In this document: in pieces, positions 56,029 to 62,887 of the stretch
Numbering within the stretch: position 1 is the stretch's first letter
How the letters are laid out: each line of letters starts with the position of its first letter
From: Deltaproteobacteria bacterium
GTDB taxonomy: Bacteria; Desulfobacterota; Desulfuromonadia; Geobacterales; Pseudopelobacteraceae
Direction of reading: 5' to 3'
Assembly (NCBI GenBank): GCA_019162745.1
Contig: JAFLLC010000122.1
Coordinates: forward strand, 1 to 64,000
Length of the DNA: 64,000 nucleotides
Position numbers and translations under genes: made by a program
Notes under the pieces: generated by a model
Seen by the model: the letters and a program-made list of their open reading frames with translations, nothing else
What the model was told of the DNA's origin: nothing
The model's database searches: none

Positions 56029-56475
56029 TTACCATAAATAACGTTCGTCATATTCCACACCGACTTTGCGAAGAAATTCCAGATATTCTTCCTGAAATGT
56101 TTTTGTGCAGTGATGCGTTTCCTGATTCTGAATGTAATGTGAAATAGCTTCACGTCGGTTTTCACTTACGGTAAAAGCACCATAGCCGTCTTGCCAGCCG
56201 AATTCCTTGATTCCGATTGTTTCATGCGCCCATTTTGAGGATGAGTGTTTCAGGTCTCTCAGAACATCACAAAGTCTATGTGTTGCTTTCAGGCCGATCA
56301 GAAGATGGACATGATCATCAACACCACCAACAGATTCGGGTACGCCGCCAAGATCGCGGATGATACCGCCAAGGTAGGCGTGCAGGCGTTCGCGCCATTC
56401 GTTTGTGATCAATGGCACATGGTTTTTGGTGCTGAATACGATGTGGTAATGCAAACTCAAATGGGTGGATGGCAT
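56029..56475 (-). CDS. IS200/REP-associated tyrosine transposase (HUH, Y1)
   Basis: A 148-residue Y1 transposase. The HUH pair is His55-Val-His57 in VGGVDDHVHLLIGL, the catalytic Tyr is Tyr114 in REAISHYIQNQE, and the GWQDGYGAFTVS block is usual for IS200-like enzymes. The ATG at 56473-56475 (AAAGGAAC upstream) gives MPSTHLSLHYHIVFSTKNHV; the frame is open for another 46 codons through the tandem array, but that part is array translation. No TnpB or IS end hairpin pair flanks it. Instead its 5' side has REP-like elements and a tandem array, so it is more like a RAYT domesticated with its repeats. Confidence 0.88.
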   Translation of the reverse strand: MPSTHLSLHYHIVFSTKNHVPLITNEWRERLHAYLGGIIRDLGGVPESVGGVDDHVHLLIGLKATHRLCDVLRDLKHSSSKWAHETIGIKEFGWQDGYGAFTVSENRREAISHYIQNQETHHCTKTFQEEYLEFLRKVGVEYDERYLW

Positions 56476-56487
56476 GGTTGTTCCTTT

Positions 56488-56652
56488 TGATACCCGTGTA
56501 TGGCGACAATTCCTGTGTGTGGTGATGATTCCCGTGCATGTCGATGATTCCCGTGCACCGCGATAATTCCGTGCACGTCGATGATTCCCGTGCACCGCGA
56601 TAATTCCGTGCATGTCGATGATTCCCGTGCACCGCGATAATTCCGTGCACCG
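56488..56652. repeat. Tandem array of 18/19-bp units
   Basis: From 56523 seven units of 19 or 18 bases run without spacers: GATGATTCCCGTGCACCGC (19) alternates with GATAATTCCGTGCACGTC-type units (18), giving a 37-base higher-order repeat. Two more decayed units precede it. Each unit holds the CCGTGCAC half-site of the neighbouring REP-like element. Confidence 0.85.
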
Positions 56653-56673
56653 CCCCTTCAGGGCTGTACACGG
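56643..56673. repeat. REP-like palindrome 1
   Basis: CCGTGCAC and GTACACGG arms flank a 15-base centre (CGCCCCTTCAGGGCT), itself a hairpin with GCCC/GGGC arms. It adjoins the tandem array. The mirror-image second copy is at 56937-56967. Confidence 0.75.
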
Positions 56674-56684
56674 CTGATTTCCGT

Positions 56685-56699
56685 CGCCCTTTTAGGGCG
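56685..56699. repeat. Short hairpin, CGCCCT-TTT-AGGGCG
   Basis: Perfect 6-base arms around TTT, of the same CCCT/AGGG type as the REP-like centres. Confidence 0.65.
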
Positions 56700-56723
56700 T
56701 TGTGTTTTTTGGCTGTATTATTT

Positions 56724-56744
56724 CCGGGGGGATGTGCCCCCCGG
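56724..56744. repeat. Hairpin, 8-bp GC-rich arms
   Basis: CCGGGGGG and CCCCCCGG pair perfectly around ATGTG. It differs in sequence from the REP-like centres. Confidence 0.65.
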
Positions 56745-56755
56745 CTGATTTCCAT

Positions 56756-56770
56756 TGCCCCATTGGGGCA
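56756..56770. repeat. Short hairpin, TGCCCC-ATT-GGGGCA
   Basis: Perfect 6-base arms around ATT, immediately before the hexamer tract. Confidence 0.6.
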
Positions 56771-56773
56771 TCG

Positions 56774-56909
56774 TGTTTTCGGTTTTGGTTTCCGGTTTTG
56801 GTTTTGGTTTTGGTTTCGGTTTCGACTTCGGTTTCGGTTTCGACTTCGGTTTCGACTTCGGTTTCGGTTTCGACTTTGGTTTTCGGTTTCGACTTTGGTT
56901 TTCGGTTTT
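56774..56909. repeat. Hexamer-based low-complexity tract (TTTCGG/TTTCGA/TTTTGG)
   Basis: About 135 bases are built from variants of one six-base unit, strongly T/G-rich on the plus strand and A/C-rich on the other. Because the unit is a multiple of three, all frames stay open in parts, giving false peptides rich in Lys-Pro or Glu-Thr on one strand and Phe-Gly on the other. Confidence 0.85.
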
Positions 56910-56924
56910 CGGCCTGAAAGGCCG
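56910..56924. repeat. Short hairpin, CGGCCT-GAA-AGGCCG
   Basis: Perfect 6-base arms around GAA, at the right end of the hexamer tract. Confidence 0.65.
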
Positions 56925-56936
56925 ATTGGATATTAG

Positions 56937-56967
56937 CCGTGTACAACCCTGAAAGGGTGGTGCACGG
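56937..56967. repeat. REP-like palindrome 2
   Basis: CCGTGTAC and GTGCACGG flank AACCCTGAAAGGGTG, whose core is ACCCT-GAA-AGGGT. It has the same arm and centre lengths as copy 1, in opposite orientation. Confidence 0.75.
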
Positions 56968-56996
56968 AAATGGAAATGTAACAACCCCTATTTATC

Positions 56997-57013
56997 GCGC
57001 CCTGAAAGGGCGC
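56997..57013. repeat. Hairpin, GCGCCCT-GAA-AGGGCGC
   Basis: Perfect 7-base arms around GAA, eight bases after the end of the large methylase gene on the minus strand. Without a T run it may serve as a transcript end only partly. Confidence 0.65.
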
Positions 57014-57021
57014 AGGAGCTT

Positions 57022-60000
57022 TCAAAACAACCCCGGTTCTTCCACCCCTGTCTTCTTCCCCTTCACAGCCTTCCCTTTACCCAATTTCACCGGCTTCTTG
57101 GCTTCTTCCTCTGCTGCCCGTTGGTGGTTAAGAGCGAGGAGGCGTTTCAGGAGTTCCTTGCGGGCGTCGGGGGAGATGGTGAAGCGAACACGGTCGTTTT
57201 CGGGAAGGGTTTCGACTTCGTGGAAGTCATGGCCAAGGTTGAAGCCGGTCCAACCGTAGGCGGCGAGGACGGCTTCGTCCAGTTCACAGTGGAGTTTACG
57301 GAGTTCGAGGATACCTTGGTATCCGGCTTCGGCTTCTTCCGGTTTGCCGCTGACCTTGGCGACGATGGCAGGCGTGAGGTCGCGGTTATGGAAAAGGTTG
57401 TAGATGTCGGTCAGTCCGAGCCAGAGGCGGTGCATGAGAGAACGGCGGTATTCGTGGTAGTGCTCACCCATGATCGCAAGTGTTTGGTGGGCTGTTTTCC
57501 AGAGCCCTTCTGGGAATGGAAATGTTTCAAAGCACTTAGAAGGTGAGTAGCGAAGGTCTTGTTTTAAGGCACCGCTATATTTTCGAGCCCATATCTCATG
57601 AACCCCTGATTGAACAATATTATAAAGATCCCAACGGTCAGTCGTGAAAATTTTCAATGCATCCGTAAAAACATATGATGGGGACATTGAAGAAAAATTC
57701 AGATGTTTCGTTGTGCGTGCTATGACAAAACACCTATCCTTGCCTCTAATTAACTCATAAGCTTGGGCCGATGTTCGTTTATATATCCACCATTTCTCAC
57801 GCAGCGGCTTTTCAGATGACAACTCTCTTTCAGGTCTTACCAGACGTTCAGCTATTTCAAATGGTTCTGGATAGCTACGCGATTTTTCCTCAGACCAATT
57901 AAAAAAGTTAATTATGGAACGCCCAGGTTCTTGGTCAGGGGCATTATTTAATTCCTGACCGTTGATTAGTGGAAGAATTACGTCTTTATTTTTTGAATTT
58001 AATTTCCAGAGCTGTTCAGCATTTTCTTTTGTCAAAAGAAAACCGTCCCCTTGGAAATGTACACCTTCGAACATTTTCTGTTGATTTTCTAGAAGGCTAA
58101 TTGGTTCAAGTGTGCAAGTATTGTCCTCAAAAAAAGCATTTATATAAGTAACTTCTTTTGAATCTAGAACTCTATTGCCCTCCCACAATCCGTTGTGGAA
58201 TGAAACCAAGGAGACAACAAGGTTTGCTCGCCCCGGCCATTTAATTCCACGTACTGCAAAATTAATGTTACCACCTTGAATAAGCACTTGCTCTAAACCA
58301 TCTTTCCGTATGTCACCGTCCTTGATCGAGTTAGTAGTAATAAACGAGGCAAATCCTGCGGGACGGAGAAGAGTGAATATTCGGCGTACAAAATAGGCCA
58401 CTAGGTCACTTAAGCCAGCAGGGGCATATTCCCACTTTACGTAGTGGCAGAAAGGATACCCGTAGGTTCCACTTAGATTGGTTCCCCCAAGATACGGAGG
58501 ATTCCCAAGAATGCAGTCAAATCCACCTTGTTCGATAATCTCCGGAAACTCCAGAAACCAGTGAAAGAACCGCTTGCGATTGGCTGTTGTCCACGCCATT
58601 GCCGTAGCCTGCCCCTGCGGAGTACGATGACCATCGAGATAGCCACGATACTCCTCATCAGTAATCAGCTTGGGCTGATTTTCTTTGATCTTCTCAATGT
58701 AGAACTGGGCAACCGGAATGGCGGCAACCTGGTTCAACAGCCAGGCATCCTGACCACCGGAAAACTCCTGATAACGACCCTTTTTGGCTTCAATCTCGGC
58801 AGGGTTACGCTCCGGCAGAGCAGCAATAGTTCGCCACCCCTTCAGAATCTCAGACAGATGTTTCTCCACCTCTGGAGTAAAGACAAGACTGTCCTGCTTG
58901 CCAAGTCGCTTTTCGTGCATCTGCCGTTCTTCCTTGTTCCGCTTGCGGTAGCTGGCGGCAATTTCCTTATCATCCCCCGGCATGGTGGTAAACGCCTCAT
59001 CAGGCACGCCACGCTCCAGTTCTTCCCTCCGAGCAAAACCTACAATTGCATTGCCACACTTGATGTGATGATCGAGGAAGTTGAGCGGCTGTCCAGGAAT
59101 GTGGGCTTCCAGCCAGAGGGCAACCTTGCACAACTCCACAGCCAGCGGATTTAAGTCAACACCATAAATGCAGTTACAGATGACATCGCGAATGGCAGTG
59201 CGGAAGGCAATCGGTGACGGCTGCTCTTCACCGGTGCGGACGACAGCCAGCTCGGTAGCAATCCGTCGGGCGGCAGCTAGCAGAATATGACCAGAACCGC
59301 AGGAAATATCAGCCACTCGCAGTGATAGCAGCGCCTTTTCCGGATTAGCCTCTTTGAGTTTGTCTGCGATAAGGTAGTCAAGTGAGTGCTTGATCAGCGG
59401 CTGCACCAGATCATCCGGTGTGTAGTGAGAACCAGTAGCGGCACGTTCATCACCAAGGGCAAAGGCGAACTCAACCGAACTGTCGGTGCGGATAAAAACC
59501 GGTTCGTATTCCAACAGACCTTCGTAAACCGAACCGAACTCCTCAACATTGAGGGCTGCATAGTTGACCCTGATCACCTGGCCGTTGTTCGGGTTTTCAT
59601 ACAGGCTAAGGGAACGAAGGCAATGCAGTATGGTTTCATTGTCAAGTGCACAGCGGCCAAAAGGGCCGATGGCATCGAAGCGGAACAGGTCACCCGCTAG
59701 CGGGGCGATACCGAGCTTGCTGCCGGGACCGCCATCTTCAAATAGATTGAAAGTTGCCAGCAGAGCCAACCAGTGGTCATCGTGTCGCCGGTCTGCCAGA
59801 TAGCGCTTTTCTGAAAGACGACGCAGACGCATCAAGCTGTAATAACGATCATAGATATCACGTTTGGCAGCAGATTGTGAGGGTGGATAGATAAGATTGC
59901 GCTCTTCGATAACCATCAGGAAGAGCAGGCGATATATCAGCCGAAGGAGGAAGTGATAATATTCTAAAGGCTCAAGTCTGCCGGAATTGATATCTTCCAA

Positions 60001-60828
60001 CAGCTCCGTGTTTTGCGGATGTCGCAGGAAACCATTGGCAAAGGTTCGGATGGCATTCTCAACAGCTTTGCTCAGTCCATCACGAATACGGGCACCGGAA
60101 TCAAGAGAGTCCTGGTGGTAGCGCTCAATGATGCTGTCAGAGGAGTTGTCCAACTGTGCAGGCAATCTGGTTACATGCAGAAGCCGATAGAGGATAGCGA
60201 AGTCGGCAAACAAGCCATCACTGAAGATCCGGTCAAGATCGAACTCCAGGTAGGTGAGCTTTACCAGGCGTGAACTGTCCCGCAGTAATCGCAGCAGCCT
60301 ACCGTTGGTGACAATGCCGTAGAGCTGTTCGGTAAGATTCAAGTACTCCTGCATCATTGCATGAGCCGACATTTTCGAAGACAAGGATGAAGGATGAAGG
60401 TTGAAGGATGTATTTAAAGCCGTTCCCGGTTTTCTGTCCAACCCTGCTGGTTCGTTGCAGCCGATGATATGGATAGCTGCTTTCCCGCGATTGGTAACGC
60501 GGTGAGATATCGGGTAGAGCTTGCTGTTCAGCTCAATGCTCTTGGCCTCATATTCGAGCTGATAACCGAGCAGCCCAAACAACGGCACAATCCAGAGGTT
60601 GCGAGTCTCAGTGGTGGCCGGGGAGTCTTCCTTCAGAGTTCCCAGTTTACGGTTATAAATTCGCCAGTAATCCTGGGCATCAGCCCAAGCACGGGCAATT
60701 TCATCCTTTACCTTGACCGAAGTCTCAAGGCCAAAATCAGAAGGCTTTTGTCCGTTGGCATCATCAAGCTTTTCAAGGATATCTGGGGAAAGGATCGAAC
60801 CTTCTATGCGAATTGAGGGGTAATTCAT
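57022..60828 (-). CDS. Eco57I-type N6-adenine methylase (DrmMI-like)
   Basis: A 1268-residue Eco57I-type restriction-modification methylase. The SAM motif I is VADISCGSGHILLAAARRI (about 503-521) and the catalytic motif IV is DCILGNPPYLGG (about 768-779), with Asn-Pro-Pro-Tyr for N6-adenine. The large N- and C-terminal parts are helical and probably bind the target. The C-terminus is Lys-rich. An out-of-place segment TALNTSFNLHPSSLSSKM (about 137-154) is encoded by a GAAGGATGAA-type repeat. Size and company (SNF2 helicase) match drmMI of class 1 DISARM or a type IIG-like enzyme. No PD-(D/E)xK is recognisable. It is the last gene of the operon. Confidence 0.88.
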   Translation of the reverse strand: MNYPSIRIEGSILSPDILEKLDDANGQKPSDFGLETSVKVKDEIARAWADAQDYWRIYNRKLGTLKEDSPATTETRNLWIVPLFGLLGYQLEYEAKSIELNSKLYPISHRVTNRGKAAIHIIGCNEPAGLDRKPGTALNTSFNLHPSSLSSKMSAHAMMQEYLNLTEQLYGIVTNGRLLRLLRDSSRLVKLTYLEFDLDRIFSDGLFADFAILYRLLHVTRLPAQLDNSSDSIIERYHQDSLDSGARIRDGLSKAVENAIRTFANGFLRHPQNTELLEDINSGRLEPLEYYHFLLRLIYRLLFLMVIEERNLIYPPSQSAAKRDIYDRYYSLMRLRRLSEKRYLADRRHDDHWLALLATFNLFEDGGPGSKLGIAPLAGDLFRFDAIGPFGRCALDNETILHCLRSLSLYENPNNGQVIRVNYAALNVEEFGSVYEGLLEYEPVFIRTDSSVEFAFALGDERAATGSHYTPDDLVQPLIKHSLDYLIADKLKEANPEKALLSLRVADISCGSGHILLAAARRIATELAVVRTGEEQPSPIAFRTAIRDVICNCIYGVDLNPLAVELCKVALWLEAHIPGQPLNFLDHHIKCGNAIVGFARREELERGVPDEAFTTMPGDDKEIAASYRKRNKEERQMHEKRLGKQDSLVFTPEVEKHLSEILKGWRTIAALPERNPAEIEAKKGRYQEFSGGQDAWLLNQVAAIPVAQFYIEKIKENQPKLITDEEYRGYLDGHRTPQGQATAMAWTTANRKRFFHWFLEFPEIIEQGGFDCILGNPPYLGGTNLSGTYGYPFCHYVKWEYAPAGLSDLVAYFVRRIFTLLRPAGFASFITTNSIKDGDIRKDGLEQVLIQGGNINFAVRGIKWPGRANLVVSLVSFHNGLWEGNRVLDSKEVTYINAFFEDNTCTLEPISLLENQQKMFEGVHFQGDGFLLTKENAEQLWKLNSKNKDVILPLINGQELNNAPDQEPGRSIINFFNWSEEKSRSYPEPFEIAERLVRPERELSSEKPLREKWWIYKRTSAQAYELIRGKDRCFVIARTTKHLNFSSMSPSYVFTDALKIFTTDRWDLYNIVQSGVHEIWARKYSGALKQDLRYSPSKCFETFPFPEGLWKTAHQTLAIMGEHYHEYRRSLMHRLWLGLTDIYNLFHNRDLTPAIVAKVSGKPEEAEAGYQGILELRKLHCELDEAVLAAYGWTGFNLGHDFHEVETLPENDRVRFTISPDARKELLKRLLALNHQRAAEEEAKKPVKLGKGKAVKGKKTGVEEPGLF
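60381..60412. repeat. GAAGGATGAA repeat inside the methylase gene
   Basis: AAGGATGAAGGATGAAGG and TTGAAGGATG are inserted in frame and encode the odd segment around SFNLHPSSL. Relatives of the repeat occur at 60833, 61231 and 63504. Confidence 0.75.
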
Positions 60829-60832
60829 AAAG

Positions 60833-60864
60833 GCAAGGATGAATTATGAAGGATGAAGGATGAG
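60833..60864. repeat. GAAGGATGAA repeat before the methylase gene
   Basis: The 49-base gap between the four-helix-bundle gene and the methylase start is filled by AAGGATGAATTATGAAGG and GATGAAGGATGA. Confidence 0.75.
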
Positions 60865-60877
60865 ATAATTTGCATAT

Positions 60878-61243
60878 TCATTTTCCCTGTATTTTGCATT
60901 TTTTCGAGATTGATGTGAATATTGCCAACAGTTGGTTGCATTCATCTTGTTGTGGCAACGTAATTTCTGACGATAAAATGCCCGATTCAGATAAAAGCTC
61001 GAACCAGTAGGCTGTTTCATCTAATTCTTTCAGGCAATCTCCGACTTTAGATATAAATTCTGCATTTGAACGGGCACGGCAAGCTTCACGGTAATTTGCT
61101 CCAACGGAAGTTGCAGAGCGAAGAACCTGTTTTCCGATGATCTGTGCTTCAGTCGTTTTGGGTAAGGATGAAAATATCCGGATAACAGCAAGAGCAAATT
61201 CTTTTGTTCTTTTCCTTAAATCAGGTTGTTTTTCATCCTTCAT
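60878..61243 (-). CDS. Four-helix-bundle protein (S23/TIGR02436 family)
   Basis: A 121-residue helical protein of the 23S rRNA intervening-sequence (S23) family. Signature pieces are RTKEFALAVIRIFSSLPKT, VLRSATSVGANYREACRARS and EFISKVGDCLKELDETAYWF. The start MKDEKQPDL lies within the repeat and overlaps the AlbA_2 gene by four bases (ATGA). Members occur in rRNA insertions and as loose genes in mobile DNA; diversity-generating elements use a related accessory protein (Avd). No rRNA or reverse transcriptase is present, so its place in this operon is unexplained. Confidence 0.88.
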   Translation of the reverse strand: MKDEKQPDLRKRTKEFALAVIRIFSSLPKTTEAQIIGKQVLRSATSVGANYREACRARSNAEFISKVGDCLKELDETAYWFELLSESGILSSEITLPQQDECNQLLAIFTSISKKCKIQGK

Positions 61244-61281
61244 AATTCATCCTTCAACCTTGAAGCGTTATCATCCTTCAA
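61231..61281. repeat. GAAGGATGAA repeat at the AlbA_2/four-helix junction
   Basis: TTCATCCTTCATAATTCATC and CCTTCAACCTTGAAG and TATCATCCTTCAA span the stop of one gene and the start of the next, and encode the tail LKDDNASRLKDEL and the head MKDEKQ. Confidence 0.75.
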
Positions 61282-62877
61282 ACTTTTCAGACATTCGTGC
61301 CCTTTATCGGTAATTCTGTATTTCTGCATACGGCTATTAGGTTTGTCAGGAATGGTCATTGTCACCCAACCCAACTCAAGAAGGCGTTTAATCTGCTTGT
61401 GTAACTCTCCGGAAACAGACTTGTGTCCCAACTCGAGTGACATGGCTGCTTTACCCATTTCACCAAGCTTCAGCAAGATAAGAACTATTTTTGCAGCCAA
61501 GGCTGACTCTAGCCGTGACTCTAGCCGTGACTCTAGCCGTGACTCAGATCTTGACTCTGACCGAGAAACATCATCAGCCGATGCTTCATCTCCCATTGCT
61601 GATTCTGCAACCTCCATTGCCGCCGGATGAACCGGCAACCTCACCATGAAATAGCTGTGGTCTTCATCGGATTCAAACTCTGCAGGTGGTGAACCATTTT
61701 TCCGCATAGCATCAATAATTTTGGGGATGCCGGTGCAGCGTCCTTCAGTAAACTCCAGCTCCTTCAGGAACTCGCCGATGCGCCGGTTGCGATAACGACG
61801 GGGAAGCGCCTTGCCAGCACGGAGTTGATCCAGGCGCACCGAACGATCCGGCCCCGGATAATTGAGGACAAACAGCGCATCATGCTCAATACGGATCTCT
61901 ATAGGTTCACGGGTATCGTACCCCCGATGATAAATGGCATTGACCACTGCCTCTTCAATAGCCCTGTAGGGAATGTTTTCAACACGGGTCGCTTCAGCAC
62001 GATCTTTGTGCTTGATTACGGTTTCGCTGATAAAGTTACGCTTGATGTAGTCCAGGGCTTCACGGGTCATGCCTGGAAGAGGGCCTTTGAATATCTTCTC
62101 AGAGAACTTGTCGCCCCCCGGCCCTTCCTTGGGGAACCAGACCACGTCTATCTGCATGACAGGGAAGAATCTCCAAGGTTCCGGGTTAAACATCATCAAG
62201 CCAATATTCAACGGAAAAGGCGCTTCATCCGGTCCACCAACGACACCCATCTGCCGCCCAAGCTCTTCCAATGAAAGGCTCGGCGCCTGCTTGAGCAGAT
62301 CACTACCTACCTGCATCAGGTATTCCTGCATTAATTCACGGGAGAGAACTTCCACCTTGGCCTGCATATTGAAACGGTCATCGAAAGGAACCGTAGCGGC
62401 CAGCGAGATAAGCTCTGTTTCGTCGGCACCCTTGGCACGAATCGTACTGGAACCTTTACGAATGAAGTAGCCGTACTCTTTAGCTTCCTTGCCCAGGCTG
62501 AGCTTTGCCTTGTAAGGGCGGGTCTGACCACCCAATACCCAGAGTACCAGAATATGCCGCCCTTCGATCTCAACTGGAACGACAATCGGGTGGTAATACG
62601 GCTGAATAGCATTGAAACCGAGATTGAGGATTTCTTTCTGGATGGCATCAAACTGACTGGGATCCATACCAATTGGCGGCAACACTGGGCGACCATTTTC
62701 TTCCTTAATGCCGATGAGAATGTAACCACCACCGAGATTGTGGAAGTCGTTGGCAAAGGCGCAGATGGTATGGAGAACGTCAAGCGGATTCCATCCTTCC
62801 TTGAATTCAAGACGTTCCCATTCTACCGGTTTACCGTTGAGGAGATCTTGTATGTTGATTGGCAGTGCTTTATTCAT
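61240..62877 (-). CDS. AlbA_2 (Schlafen-type) ATP-binding protein with winged-helix C-terminus
   Basis: A 545-residue protein. An AlbA_2 domain (residues about 15-135) shows ERLEFKEGWNPLDVLHTICA and LGGGYILIGIKEENG. An ATPase_c_4/RecG-like middle follows, with NIPYRAIEEAVVNAIYHRGY, then FTEGRCTGIPKIIDAMRKNG. A linker made of Glu-Ser-Arg-Leu units (SRSESRLESRLES-like, from 12-base DNA repeats) leads to a winged-helix domain (LGEMGKAAMSLELGHKSVSG). The ATG at 62875-62877 is chosen for its conserved start MNKALPINIQDLLNGKPVEW. Such proteins are annotated as transcription factors or defence ATPases. It overlaps the helicase end by a few bases' distance and is co-directional. Confidence 0.88.
   Translation of the reverse strand: MNKALPINIQDLLNGKPVEWERLEFKEGWNPLDVLHTICAFANDFHNLGGGYILIGIKEENGRPVLPPIGMDPSQFDAIQKEILNLGFNAIQPYYHPIVVPVEIEGRHILVLWVLGGQTRPYKAKLSLGKEAKEYGYFIRKGSSTIRAKGADETELISLAATVPFDDRFNMQAKVEVLSRELMQEYLMQVGSDLLKQAPSLSLEELGRQMGVVGGPDEAPFPLNIGLMMFNPEPWRFFPVMQIDVVWFPKEGPGGDKFSEKIFKGPLPGMTREALDYIKRNFISETVIKHKDRAEATRVENIPYRAIEEAVVNAIYHRGYDTREPIEIRIEHDALFVLNYPGPDRSVRLDQLRAGKALPRRYRNRRIGEFLKELEFTEGRCTGIPKIIDAMRKNGSPPAEFESDEDHSYFMVRLPVHPAAMEVAESAMGDEASADDVSRSESRSESRLESRLESRLESALAAKIVLILLKLGEMGKAAMSLELGHKSVSGELHKQIKRLLELGWVTMTIPDKPNSRMQKYRITDKGHECLKSLKDDNASRLKDEL
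61505..61564. repeat. 12-bp tandem repeat in the AlbA_2 protein gene
   Basis: GACTCTAGCCGT occurs three times without change (61505-61540), followed by two decayed copies. Each unit adds four residues (Glu-Ser-Arg-Leu on the coding strand), so copy-number changes keep the frame. Confidence 0.9.
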
Positions 62878-62887
62878 ATCAGTATCC

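Larger units (their letters stand above)
56476..57021. other. Repeat-rich spacer between the transposase and the methylase gene
   Basis: No credible gene lies here. From left to right it holds a tandem array (56488-56652), a REP-like element (56643-56673), three perfect hairpins (56685-56699, 56724-56744, 56756-56770), a hexamer tract (56774-56909), two more hairpins (56910-56924, and the centre of the second REP-like element 56937-56967) and a last hairpin (56997-57013). Confidence 0.85.

Noticed and set aside
56488-56652. Possible CRISPR array
   Set aside because: Units are contiguous (18 and 19 bases) with no unique spacers, and no cas gene is present.
56692-56984. Short frames across the hexamer tract (Lys-Pro or Phe-Gly rich)
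   Set aside because: They arise from a repeat whose unit is a multiple of three and run through the flanking hairpins. No ribosome site or homologue is recognised.
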